Assembly: GCF_001535545.1 (NCBI RefSeq)
Contig: NZ_CP014141.1
Coordinates: 434,001 to 498,000 of the forward strand
Length of the DNA stretch: 64,000 nucleotides
Origin: Thermus parvatiensis
GTDB taxonomy: Bacteria; Deinococcota; Deinococci; Deinococcales; Thermaceae
Direction of reading: 5' to 3'
The notes below the pieces were generated by a model. It saw only the letters and a list, made by a program, of their open reading frames with translations. It did no database searches and was not told the origin of the DNA. Below are positions 45,484-58,862 of this stretch, one piece after another. Each line of letters begins with the position of its first letter. Positions within the stretch are counted from its first letter, which is position 1. A program made the translations under genes and the position numbers.

Positions 45484-46464
45484 ATGGAGCGCCCAAGGAG
45501 GCTGCGTTCCCCTCTTCTCCGCCCCCTGGTGGCCGAGGTGGAGCTTTCCCCAAAGCACCTCATCCTCCCCCTTTTCGTGAAGGAAGGTGGGGAGATGGAG
45601 GAGGTTTCCTCCATGCCCGGGGTTTTCCGCCATCCCCTCTCCGGACTTCCCCGCGTGGCCGAGGAGGCCTTGAAGGCCGGCCTCGGGGGGGTCATCCTCT
45701 TCGGCGTCCTGCCCCAGGAGGCCAAGGACCCCATGGGCAAGGGGGCCTACGCTGAGGACGGGGTGGTGCAGCGGGCCATAGGGCTCCTCAAGCGGGAGTT
45801 CCCCGAGCTTCTCGTCCTCGCCGACACCTGCCTTTGCGAGTACACGGACCACGGCCACTGCGGCGTGGTGAAGGAGGGCCCCCGGGGCTTCTACGTGGAC
45901 AACGACGCCACCCTGGACCTCCTCGCCAAGACCGCCCTCTCCCAGGCCCAGGCGGGGGCGGACGTGGTGGCCCCGAGCGCCATGATGGACGGTCAGGTGC
46001 GGGCCATCCGGGAGGCCTTGGACCGGGGGGGGTTCGCCCACGTGCCCATCCTCTCCTACGCGGTGAAGTACGCCTCCGCCTTCTACGGGCCCTTCCGGGA
46101 GGCGGCCCAAAGCGCCCCGGGCTTCGGCGACCGCTCCGGCTACCAGATGGACCCCCGGGCGGGCCTTTGGGACGCGCTTCGGGAGGCGGCTTTGGACGAC
46201 CTGGAGGGGGCGGACATGCTCATGGTAAAGCCCGCCCTGCCTTACCTGGACGTGCTTTCCGCCCTGAAGGGGCGCTTCGCCAAGCCCCTCTTCGCTTACC
46301 AGGTTTCCGGGGAGTACGCCATGCTCAAGGCCGCGGCCCTCAAGGGGTGGCTGGACGAAAGGCGGGCCGTGCTGGAAAGCCTTTTCGCCCTGCGCCGGGC
46401 CGGGGCCCAGGGGATCCTCACCTACTACGCCCTCGAGGCCGCCCGCTGGCTGAAGGAGGCCTAG
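45484..46464 (+). CDS. hemB: Delta-aminolevulinic acid dehydratase (porphobilinogen synthase)
   Basis: 326 residues; condenses two 5-aminolevulinates to porphobilinogen in haem and cobamide synthesis. Metal site [14 protein letters not shown] (near residue 120), Schiff-base lysines in [14 protein letters not shown] and [10 protein letters not shown], and QVSGEYAM. The Cys-rich site indicates the zinc type. ATG 45484, leaderless from TATAGT. The stop overlaps the convergent MFS remnant. Confidence 0.96.
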   Translation: MERPRRLRSPLLRPLVAEVELSPKHLILPLFVKEGGEMEEVSSMPGVFRHPLSGLPRVAEEALKAGLGGVILFGVLPQEAKDPMGKGAYAEDGVVQRAIGLLKREFPELLVLADTCLCEYTDHGHCGVVKEGPRGFYVDNDATLDLLAKTALSQAQAGADVVAPSAMMDGQVRAIREALDRGGFAHVPILSYAVKYASAFYGPFREAAQSAPGFGDRSGYQMDPRAGLWDALREAALDDLEGADMLMVKPALPYLDVLSALKGRFAKPLFAYQVSGEYAMLKAAALKGWLDERRAVLESLFALRRAGAQGILTYYALEAARWLKEA

Positions 46465-46667
46465 GCCTCCCGGGCCTTTGGGGCGGGGATGCCCCCGGTG
46501 AGGAGGGTGTAGCCCGCGGCGAGGGCCACCATGGCCCCCGCGAGGAGAAAGACCCTGGGGGCGCCCAAGGGTTCCTCCAGGGCCCCGCCCCACATGGTGC
46601 CGAGGAGGACGGCGGCGTTCATCACGGCGCCGAAGGCGGCGAAAATCCGCCCCCGCATCTCGTGACG
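46461..46667 (-). pseudogene. C-terminal remnant of an MFS transporter
   Basis: Only about the last 68 codons remain. EMRGRIFAAFGAVMNAAVLLGTMWGGALEE resembles the loop and helix 11 of a major facilitator transporter (the R-G-R-x-F-A pattern), followed by a last helix. The missing ~350 residues and start codon are replaced by the IS200/IS605-like remnant that begins at about 46668. Convergent with hemB with a 4-bp overlap. Substrate unknown. Confidence 0.7.
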
Positions 46668-46955
46668 ACTCCCCGCTCTGAAGAGCGGGGCTACAAGATA
46701 CGGGCTACGCCCGTGACCGCGGTTCTCATGGGACAGCCCACGCCGCCCCTGTCCCCGCAGGCTCCGGCAAGATAGCCCCTACGGGGCTGACCCGAGCCCA
46801 GAAAAAACCTTGACTCCGTATCTGGGAGGTGGCGTTTCAGCACAGACTCTCCCACGGAGAATTATACCACAAAATGACCGCTCACCATGCTTTGCCGCCA
46901 AAACCGGGCGGCGTGGAGGAGTCCATGTATCCCCGGTTTGAAAACCGGGGTATTA
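46668..46955 (-). mobile_element. IS200/IS605-like non-autonomous remnant with hairpin ends, no intact gene
   Basis: A 290-bp stretch with no convincing gene. Read on the minus strand it starts with CCCCGGTTTTCAAACCGGGG (hairpin, 46950-46931), includes a TATAAT (46866-46861) and ends with the hairpins ACGGGC-GTA-GCCCGT (46714-46700) and CCCCGCTCT-TCA-GAGCGGGG (about 46691-46671) followed by AGT. Hairpins at both ends, no inverted or direct repeats, and a terminal GC stem are features of IS200/IS605 elements. The frame between them resembles a degraded TnpB tail. This covers the gene-free interval 46668-46981. Confidence 0.5.
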
Positions 46956-46981
46956 TAGCTCCCCCACACCCCCTCTTTCCT

Positions 46982-47374
46982 CTAAAGGCGTGGATAAGGC
47001 GGATCCTCCCGCCTCCCCGCGAGGAGGGCCTCGAGGCGGGCCTTCACGTCCCGTTCCACCTGGAGCCGCCACACCTTGAGGGCTAAGGCGGCCAGGGGGC
47101 TCGCCTCCGGAGGCGGGGGCTCGGGCTCCTCGGGCACGGCGATGGCGGGAAGTTCCACAGGGGCTTGGGCCTCGGGAGCGGGGGCCCGCCTGTGGGCCCG
47201 GAAGCGGGCATCCGCCTGGCGGAAGCGCTTGGCCAAGGGCCCCGGCAGGCGGGACTGGATGAGGAGGTGGCGGAGCCTTAGGAGGGCCTGCTTCCCCCCT
47301 TTCGGCGTGCGGCCCTGGAGGAGGTCCTCCACCCGGTACTCGTAGAGGTCCACCAGGTCGTCCAGGTGGTCCAC
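46982..47374 (-). CDS. Hypothetical protein with Pro-rich linker
   Basis: 130 residues, not recognised. N-terminal helical part (YEYRVEDLLQGRTPKGGKQALLRLRHLL), central Ala/Pro/Glu-rich linker (VPEEPEPPPPEAS) and C-terminal helix (KVWRLQVERDVKARLEALL). GTG 47374 with TAGGAT (47381-47386) 6 nt upstream, leaderless. Divergent from the PP2C gene with only 26 bp between starts, so possibly related to that signalling cluster. Confidence 0.65.
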   Translation of the reverse strand: MDHLDDLVDLYEYRVEDLLQGRTPKGGKQALLRLRHLLIQSRLPGPLAKRFRQADARFRAHRRAPAPEAQAPVELPAIAVPEEPEPPPPEASPLAALALKVWRLQVERDVKARLEALLAGRREDPPYPRL

Positions 47375-47380
47375 GCCTCC

Positions 47381-47393
47381 ATCCTAGTACGAT
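47381..47393. promoter_or_regulatory. Back-to-back -10 boxes of the hypothetical gene and PP2C
   Basis: Minus TAGGAT (47386-47381), 6 nt from GTG; plus TACGAT (47388-47393), 7 nt from ATG. One base apart. Confidence 0.55.
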
Positions 47394-47400
47394 GGAGCCG

Positions 47401-48156
47401 ATGCGCATCGCTCCCCGGCTGAGCGTGGCCGCCGTTTCCCACGTGGGCCGCCGCCAGAACAACGAGGACTTCCACCGGGTCCTCCCTCTGGAGACGCCCG
47501 CGGGGCTTTTGCTCCTCCTCGCGGTGGCCGACGGGATGGGGGGCCTCGAGGCCGGGGAGTGGGCGAGCAAGCTCGCCATTGAGGCCCTTTCCGCGGTGGC
47601 CCGGGGCTATGCGGAGCACATCCAAAGCGGCCGCCCCGCCGTGGGCCTCGCCCGGGTCATGGAAAAGGGTTTCCTCCTGGCCCGGCGCCGGGTGGAGGGG
47701 GAGGCGGAGCGGTCCGAGCGCCGGGGGATGGGCACCACCCTCACCGCCTTCCTTTACGCCGACTGGCTCAAGGAGGGGGTGGTGGGGCACATCGGCGACT
47801 CCCGGGCCTACCGCTTCGGCCCCACCGGGGTTACCCGCCTCACCGAGGACCATTCCTGGGTGGCGGAGCGCGTGAAGGAGGGGGTCCTCACCCGGACCGA
47901 GGCGGAGCGCCACCCCTACCGCAACGTCCTCACCCGGGCCCTGGGCCTTCCCGAGGCGCGCTTTGACCTCGTGGAGGTGCGCCTCGCCCCGGGGGAGGGG
48001 GTGCTTCTCGTGACCGACGGGCTCTACGGGCACGTGCCCGAGGAGGAGTGGCGGCTTGGGCGGGACCTCCAGGCAAGCCTGGAGGCCATGGTGGCCGAGG
48101 CCCTGCGGCAGGGCGGGGACGACAACGTCACCGCCGTGGCCCTACGGGTGGAATGA
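47401..48156 (+). CDS. PP2C-type serine/threonine protein phosphatase
   Basis: 251 residues. Metal-binding motifs: SHVGRRQNNEDFH (first Asp at the family's D-N-E-D position is reduced to N-N-E-D), LAVADGMGGLEAGE, GHIGDSRAYRF, LLVTDGLYGHV and GGDDNVTAVAL. Dephosphorylates Ser/Thr residues, probably of the kinase next door or its targets. ATG 47401 fits the leaderless spacing from TACGAT; ATG 47392 is an alternative. The stop overlaps the kinase start. Confidence 0.92.
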   Translation: MRIAPRLSVAAVSHVGRRQNNEDFHRVLPLETPAGLLLLLAVADGMGGLEAGEWASKLAIEALSAVARGYAEHIQSGRPAVGLARVMEKGFLLARRRVEGEAERSERRGMGTTLTAFLYADWLKEGVVGHIGDSRAYRFGPTGVTRLTEDHSWVAERVKEGVLTRTEAERHPYRNVLTRALGLPEARFDLVEVRLAPGEGVLLVTDGLYGHVPEEEWRLGRDLQASLEAMVAEALRQGGDDNVTAVALRVE

Positions 48157-50109
48157 TGGCCCTGCTCCTCGCCGCCCTCCTCGTCCTCCTCACGGCCCTC
48201 CTGGCCGCCCGCCTCCCGGCCTGGGCCTCGGCCCTCCTCCTCGGCCTGCTCGCCGGGGGCGGGTACGTCCTGGGGGTTCGCTCGGAGGCTTTGCCCGCCG
48301 GGGCGCTCCTCTTGCTCGGGGCCCTCGCCGCCCCCCGTCTCTACTTGGGCCCGAGGCGGCGGAAGCGGCCCGAGCGGCGGCCCCCAGGCCCCAAGCGCCC
48401 CGCCGCGGCGGGGACCACGGCCGAACGGGAGGCCCTCTCCCAGCGGTACGAGATCCTGGAGAAGGTGGGCCTCGGGGGATGGCCACCGTCTACAAGGCCA
48501 AGGACCGGAAGACGGGCCGCCTGGTGGCCCTCAAGGTGCCCCAGGAGCGCTTCCTCGGGGACCCCAGGTTCGTGCGCCGCTTCCACCGGGAGGCCGAGGT
48601 CCTTACCCGCATGGACCACCCCAACATCGTCAAGGTCTACGACCACGGCCAGGTGGAGGGCGTCCACTACATCGCCATGGAGTTTCTGGACGGGGAGGGG
48701 CTGGACAAGCTCATTGAGGAAAGGCGCCTCTCCCTTAGGCAGGTGGCGGCCATCCTGGCCCGGGTGGCGGACGCCCTCAAGCACATCCACGCCCAGGGGA
48801 TCGTCCACCGGGACATCAAGCCGGGGAACATCATGGTCCTCAAGGGGGCCTTGAGGGAGGAAGGTGTGGACCCCAGAGGGGTGCGCCTCATGGACTTCGG
48901 CATCGCCGCGGGCCGGGTCCTCACCCGCCTCACCATCACCGGGGCCCGGATCGGCACCCCCGTCTACATGAGTCCGGAGCAGGCCAAGGGGCAGAAGCTG
49001 GACCACCGCTCGGACATCTACTCCCTGGGGATCGTCCTCTACGAGGCCCTTACCGGCCAGCCCCCCTTCACCGGGGGTACGAGACGGTGATCCATCAGCA
49101 GATTTTCCAGATGCCCACGCCCCCCAAACAGCTCAGGCCCGAGATTCCCCAAGCCCTTTCCGACCTGGTCCTCAGGATGCTGGAGAAGGACCCCGCCAAG
49201 CGGCCGGGCCTGGACGAGGTGGTGCGGGTCCTGGAGGGCCCCTGGGAGGAGGAACGGGAGCTTCCCGAGGCCCAGTACCTCCTGGTGGCCGTGGAGGCGA
49301 AGAAGGGGGCGGTGCGCCTCTTGGACCTGGAGGGTACCCCGGCCCGCCTCCTCTTTGGGGTGGGGTCGGGGGCGGGGCAGTTCCCCTCGCCCCCCTGGCC
49401 GTGGCTGCCGATCCCGAGGGGGGAATCTGGGTCGCCGTCTTCCAGCACGGGGAGAGGCTCGTCCACCGCCTCTCCCCCCAAGGGGAGGTCCTCCTCTCCA
49501 CCGGACCCTACGGGATGAAGCCAGGGGAGTTCCTCCTCCCCGTGGGGCTTGCCGTCCTCGAGGACCAGGTCTTCGTCTTGGACGGGGAGACGGCCACGGT
49601 GAGCCGGCTGGACCTCGCGGGGCGGTACCAGGGCCGCTTCGGGGGCCAGGGGCTTGGGCGGGGCACCTTCCAAGACCCCAAGGCCCTGGTGGCGGCCGAG
49701 GGGCACCTCTTTGTCCTGGACTACGGCAACCGGCAGGTGCAGCGCCTTACCCCCGGGGGGAGTACCTCTCCCGCTACGCCTTCCGCCGCTCCCGCGAGGA
49801 CGGGGCCCTTAGGCTCCTCGGGGGGTGGGGGTGGGGGAGGGCAGGCTCTACCTTTACGACGTGGAGGCGGTCAAGGTCCGGGTGCTGGACCTCTCGGGGC
49901 GGCTTCTCGCCTCCTACCCCCTGCCCCTTCTGGAGGGAGAGGACCGGATGAGCCTGGTGGAGCTCCTTCCCGTGGGCCGGGTCCTTTACGCCGTCCGCCG
50001 GGGCTCTAGCCGCATCCACCGGATCTCCCTGGACACCGGAGAGGCCCTTCCGCCCTTGGAGGTCTACGCGCCCGTGCGGGGCCTGGCCCTTTGGAGGCGG
50101 ACGCCGTGA
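48153..50109 (+). CDS. Membrane Ser/Thr protein kinase with C-terminal NHL-like beta-propeller (five frame breaks)
   Basis: About 653 residues after repair. Two or three N-terminal hydrophobic helices (MALLLAALLVLLTALLAA; ASALLLGLLAGGGYV), basic linker, kinase domain (RYEILEKVGLGGMATVYKA, LVALKV, HRDIKPGNIM, LMDFGIAAG, GTPVYMSPEQ), then repeats like GGIWVAVFQHGERLVHRLSPQG and HLFVLDYGNRQVQRLTPGG, an NHL-type propeller. The N-terminal rather than central anchor is unusual. Breaks at G48474-48478, G49073-49077, C49390-49395, G49755-49760 and G49820-49825 each need one added base, so a real single gene is likely. Could also be partly decayed. Confidence 0.8.
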
Positions 50110-50807
50110 GGGTGCTTCTGGTGGAGGACGATCCTTGGGTGCGGGAGGCCTTGGAACTCGGCCTATCCTTGGAGGGGCACGAGGTGCGGGCCGTGGACCG
50201 GCCCGAGGAGGCTTTGGACCTGCTTTCCTGGGCCGAGGTGGTGATTCTGGACGTGCTCTTGCCCCGGGGGGACGGGTTTTCCCTCTTGCGCGCGATCCGG
50301 GAGCGCTCCGAGGTCCCCGTCCTCATGCTCACCGCGTTGGACGGGGTGGAGTGGCGGGTGAAGGGCCTTAGGGAGGGGGCCGACGACTACCTGGTGAAGC
50401 CCTACAGCCTCCAGGAGCTCCTCGCCCGCCTCGAGGCCCTGGGCCAGGGGGGGGCCGGCGGGCCGGTGGCATACCTAGGAGAGCGGGCGCTTTTCCGTTG
50501 CCTCGAGGTCCTCAAGGGCCTCGAGGTCCAGGCCTTCTACCGGGAGGGGCCGGACCTCCTCGTCCTCCTCGGGCGGGAGCGGCCCCTCCTCGTTTTGGCC
50601 CTGGAGGGGGGGAGGCTTTGGCCCCACCCGCGGCCGCCCCGGGGGAGGCCCCTGCCCAAGCGGCCCTTCCCCTTCCTGCGCGAGCTCACCCTGGCCCCCT
50701 GGGTGCTGGAGGTGGAGGGGGAGTACCGCTGCTTCGTCCTCCACCGCGGGCGGGTGGTGGGGATCCTCCGCCTGGACCAGGACCTCCGCCCCCTGCCCCT
50801 CTTTTAG
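50106..50807 (+). CDS. Response regulator with unrecognised C-terminal domain
   Basis: 233 residues. Receiver domain residues 1-115: VRVLLVEDDPWVREALELG (acidic pair), VVILDVLLPRGDGF (phosphoacceptor Asp near 53), VPVLMLTALDG (Thr), DDYLVKPYSL (Lys). The remaining ~110 residues (from YLGERALFRCLEVL to RLDQDLRPLPLF) are not the winged helix of OmpR-type regulators and I cannot name them. No histidine kinase is nearby. GTG 50106 overlaps the kinase stop (GTGA), so it belongs to the PP2C-kinase transcript. Confidence 0.85.
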   Translation: MRVLLVEDDPWVREALELGLSLEGHEVRAVDRPEEALDLLSWAEVVILDVLLPRGDGFSLLRAIRERSEVPVLMLTALDGVEWRVKGLREGADDYLVKPYSLQELLARLEALGQGGAGGPVAYLGERALFRCLEVLKGLEVQAFYREGPDLLVLLGRERPLLVLALEGGRLWPHPRPPRGRPLPKRPFPFLRELTLAPWVLEVEGEYRCFVLHRGRVVGILRLDQDLRPLPLF

Positions 50808-50926
50808 GCCGGGCAGAGTGGGTGGGGCAGCGCTTTGGGGCCCCCGCCGCGGGCGGGGGGCTTAGCCTTGGCCCCGGCATGTGCTAAGCTTTTCTCCGTG
50901 TGCCCCTTGGGGGCTTGGGAGGAGCC

Positions 50927-51547
50927 ATGGAGTACCGTTTGAAAGCGTACTACCGCGAGGGAGAGAAGCCGTCGGCCCTCAGGCGGGCGGGCAAGCTGCC
51001 TGGGGTCATGTACAACCGGCACCTGAACCGGAAGGTCTACGTGGACCTGGTGGAGTTTGACAAGGTCTTCCGCCAGGCCTCCATCCACCACGTCATCGTC
51101 CTGGAGCTTCCCGACGGCCAGAGCCTGCCCACCTTGGTGCGCCAGGTGAACCTGGACAAGCGGCGTCGGCGCCCCGAGCACGTGGACTTCTTCGTCCTCT
51201 CCGACGAGCCCGTGGAGATGTACGTGCCCCTCCGCTTCGTGGGCACCCCGGCCGGGGTGCGGCTGGGTGGCGTGCTTCAGGAGATCCACCGGGACATCCT
51301 GGTGAAGGTCTCCCCCCGGAACATCCCCGAGTTCATTGAGGTGGACGTGAGCGGCCTGGAGATCGGCGACAGCCTCCACGCCTCCGACCTCAAGCTGCCT
51401 CCTGGGGTGGAGCTCGCCGTCTCCCCCGAGGAGACCATCGCCGCTGTGGTCCCGCCCGAGGACGTGGAGAAGCTCGCCGAGGAGGCGGCGGCCGAGGTGG
51501 CGGAGCCCGAGGTCATCAAGAAGGGCAAGGAAGAGGAAGAGGAGTAG
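50927..51547 (+). CDS. rplY: 50S ribosomal protein L25 (TL5/CTC type)
   Basis: 206 residues; binds 5S rRNA. Long CTC-type form: an L25 domain (MEYRLKAYYREGEKPSALRRAGKLPGVMY) and a C-terminal beta domain ending in a Glu-rich tail. It fits Thermus TL5. ATG 50927 with GGGAGGAG upstream. Followed by pth after 15 bp, a standard L25-pth pairing. Confidence 0.96.
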   Translation: MEYRLKAYYREGEKPSALRRAGKLPGVMYNRHLNRKVYVDLVEFDKVFRQASIHHVIVLELPDGQSLPTLVRQVNLDKRRRRPEHVDFFVLSDEPVEMYVPLRFVGTPAGVRLGGVLQEIHRDILVKVSPRNIPEFIEVDVSGLEIGDSLHASDLKLPPGVELAVSPEETIAAVVPPEDVEKLAEEAAAEVAEPEVIKKGKEEEEE

Positions 51548-51562
51548 CCCAAGGGTCCGGGC

Positions 51563-52113
51563 GTGTTCCTGGTGGTGGGCCAGGGGAACCCGGGGGAGCG
51601 GTACGCCCGCACCCGGCACAACCTCGGCTTCATGGTCCTTGACCACTTGGGCCTTTCCTTCCGCCCCCGGGGCGAGGCGCTCGTGGCGGAGGCGGAGGGC
51701 GGTCTTTTCCTCAAGCCCCTCACCTACTACAACCTCACGGGGCAGGCGGTGGCCCCCCTCGCCCGCTTTTACAAGATCCCTCCCGAGCGGATCCTGGTGG
51801 TCCACGACGAGATGGACCTCCCTTTGGGGCGGATCCGCTTCAAGGCCGGGGGGAGCGCCGCCGGGAACCGGGGCGTGCTTTCCATAGAGGAGGCCCTGGG
51901 CACCCGGGCCTTCCACCGCCTCCGCCTCGGCATCGGGAAGCCCCCGGACCCTTCCCGGGGGGCGGAGTACGTCCTTTCTCCCTTTCGCGAGGAGGAGCTT
52001 CCCGTGGTGGAGCGGGTCCTCGAGGCGGCCAAGGAGGCGGTCTGGTGCTGGGTGCGGGAGGGCCTTCCCCCTGCGCCGGGCGCTTCAACGGCCTGGACCT
52101 CTCCTTGGGGTAA
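51563..52113 (+). CDS. pth: Peptidyl-tRNA hydrolase (one frame break near the end)
   Basis: 183 residues after repair; recycles tRNA from drop-off peptidyl-tRNA, essential in most bacteria. VVGQGNPGERYARTRHNLGFMVLD (Asn and catalytic His), LKPLTYYNLTG, VVHDEMDLPLGRIRFK (Asp) and GGSAAGNRGVLSIEEALG. The C run 52067-52071 lacks one base; repair changes the nonsense tail to EGLPPCAGRFNGLDLSLG with a stop at 52111-52113, where homologues end, 9 bp before ddl. GTG start. Confidence 0.9.
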
Positions 52114-53081
<968 letters not shown>

Positions 53082-53096
53082 GCACCCCTCGGGCCT

Positions 53097-53122
53097 CCCA
53101 GGCTGGCGCAAGCCGGCCTGGG
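53097..53122. terminator. Hairpin between ddl and gyrB
   Basis: CCCAGGCTGGC-GCAA-GCCGGCCTGGG, 11-bp stem with one G-T pair; no clear T tract. Possible terminator for convergent genes. Confidence 0.5.
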
Positions 53123-53128
53123 GTGGTA

Positions 53129-55108
<1,980 letters not shown>

Positions 55109-55172
55109 TTATCGGACTGAGGCCAGTGTATCGCCGCTTTCCGTCCGGGCGTTCCCCGGGTATCCTGCCCTC

Positions 55173-55541
55173 ATGGTTGGGGTCTTCCTGCACGCCTCCC
55201 TGGGCCTTTTCCTCCTGGTCGCGGTGCCCGCCTTGGCCCTCGTGGGCCTCTTAGGCTTCTTCCGCCCCCTTCCCTCCCGCTTCTATGCCTTCCTCCGGGG
55301 GTGGCCTGGGTGGCGATCCTCCAGGTCCTCTTGGGCTTTCTCCTCTTCCTCCAGGGCTTGAGGCCCAAGGACGGCCTCCACCTCCTCTACGGCCTCCTCC
55401 TGGCGGCAGGGCTTCACTACCTGGGGGGCCTCGAGCCCGGGGGGTGGTTCTACCGGGGTCTCAAGGACCCGCCCAAGCGCCCCGAGCTTTTCGTGGCCTT
55501 GGGGCTTCTCTTCTGCGTGGGCCTTGTCCTCCGGGTGTACC

Positions 55542-55555
<14 letters not shown>
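55173..55555 (+). CDS. Small membrane protein of unknown function (one frame break)
   Basis: About 127 residues after repair with four hydrophobic helices: FLLVAVPALALVGLLGFF, VAILQVLLGFLLFLQGL, LLYGLLLAAGLHYLG, VALGLLFCVGLVLRV. The G run 55297-55301 needs one base to join AFLRG to VAWVAILQ. TATCCT (55161-55166) is 6 nt before the ATG. Its 3' end overlaps the restriction endonuclease gene by 14 bp on the other strand. Function unknown. Confidence 0.7.
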
Positions 55556-57579
<2,024 letters not shown>

Positions 57580-58767
57580 TTAGCGGATTATACCGAGCTT
57601 CCGCCCCACCTTGGCGTAGGCCTCGAGGGCCTTGTCCAGCATCTCCTTGGTGTGGGCGGCGGTGACGATGTTGCGGATCCTCGCCTTCCCCCTGGGCACG
57701 GTGGGGAAGCCGATGCCCACGGCGAAGACCCCCTCCTCCAGGAGGAGGCGGCTCGCCTCAAAGGCCAGGGGGGCCTCCCCGAAGAGGACGGGGGTGATGG
57801 GGGTCTGGCTTCCCAGGGTGTCGTAGCCCAGGCGGGCAAGCTCCTGCTTGAAGTAGCGGGTGTTTTCCCAAAGCCTTTCCACCCGCTCGGGCTCCTTCTC
57901 GATGAGCTCTAAGGCACCCAGCAAAGCCCCCACCACCGCCGGGGGGTGGCTGGTGGAGAAGAGGAAGGGCCGGGCCTTGTTGATGAGGAGGTCCTTGAGT
58001 TCCAAGGCGCCGGCGGCGTATCCCCCCACCACCGCCCAGGCCTTGGAGAGGGTGGCCACCTGGATCACGTCCGGGTCCTGGTGGAAGCCAAAGTGGTGCA
58101 CCGTGCCCTTGCCCTTCTCCCCCAGGACCCCGGAGCCGTGGGCGTCGTCCACGTAGACCACCGCCCCGTAGCGCTTGGCCAGGGGGACGATCCGGTCCAG
58201 GGGGGCGATGTCCCCATCCATGGAGAAGACCCCGTCGGTGACGATGAGCTTGAGCCCCTCGGTGTCGTGGGTCCTTAGGAGCTCCTCCAGGTGGGCCACA
58301 TCCGCGTGGCGATAGACCAAGCGGGTGGCCTTGGTGAGGCGGAGGCCATCAATGATGCTGGCGTGGTTCAGCTCGTCGGAGAAGACCACGTCCCCCTCCT
58401 TGAGGAGGGCCCCCAGCACTCCCTGGTTGGCGGTGAAGCCCGACTGGAGGACGAGGGCGCTTTCCGTCCCCTTGAAGCGGGCCAGGGCTTCCTCCAGCTC
58501 CACGTGGTAGGTGAAGGTGCCGGCGATGGTGCGCACCGCCCCGCTTCCCGCTCCCCACTTTTCCAGGTACTGGCGGGCCTTCTCCTTGAGGTAGGGGTGG
58601 TTGGCGAAGCCGAGGTAGTTGTTGGAGGCGAGGTTCACCACCTCCTTCCCCTCCACCCGGGTCACGGGCTCCTGGGGGGCCTCGAGGACCTTGGGGGAGA
58701 TGTAAAGTCCCTCCCGCTTGAGCCTTTCCAGCTCCTCGCGGACGCGTGCGCGCAGATCCAGGTTCAT
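57580..58767 (-). CDS. kbl: Glycine C-acetyltransferase / 8-amino-7-oxononanoate synthase family
   Basis: 395 residues, PLP-dependent alpha-oxoamine synthase. NLASNNYLGFANHP, GSGAVRTIAGTFTYHVELEEALA, DELNHASIIDG, VDDAHGSGVLGEKGKG and the PLP Lys in VATLSKAWAVVGGY. Either makes 2-amino-3-ketobutyrate from glycine (threonine breakdown) or KAPA for biotin; a T. thermophilus homologue is reported to do both. TTAGAT lies 6 nt before the ATG. No tdh or bio genes nearby. Confidence 0.93.
   Translation of the reverse strand: MNLDLRARVREELERLKREGLYISPKVLEAPQEPVTRVEGKEVVNLASNNYLGFANHPYLKEKARQYLEKWGAGSGAVRTIAGTFTYHVELEEALARFKGTESALVLQSGFTANQGVLGALLKEGDVVFSDELNHASIIDGLRLTKATRLVYRHADVAHLEELLRTHDTEGLKLIVTDGVFSMDGDIAPLDRIVPLAKRYGAVVYVDDAHGSGVLGEKGKGTVHHFGFHQDPDVIQVATLSKAWAVVGGYAAGALELKDLLINKARPFLFSTSHPPAVVGALLGALELIEKEPERVERLWENTRYFKQELARLGYDTLGSQTPITPVLFGEAPLAFEASRLLLEEGVFAVGIGFPTVPRGKARIRNIVTAAHTKEMLDKALEAYAKVGRKLGIIR
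57587..57592 (-). promoter_or_regulatory. -10 box (TATAAT) of the methylase, inside kbl
   Basis: Consensus hexamer 7 nt before the ATG, formed by the last codons of kbl (GIIR). Confidence 0.65.
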
Positions 58768-58862
58768 GGCCTTATCTAACCGCCTGGGCCCCGGGCTGTC
58801 CAGGGCCTCACCTTCCTCTGACCGAAAGGCGCTACCCTAAGGGTGGGGGTGGTAGCGGTTCC

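Noticed and set aside
46829..47086. An 85-codon frame in the IS605-like remnant as a gene
   Set aside because: Begins in non-coding remnant sequence, has no family resemblance and runs antisense into the hypothetical gene at 46982-47374.
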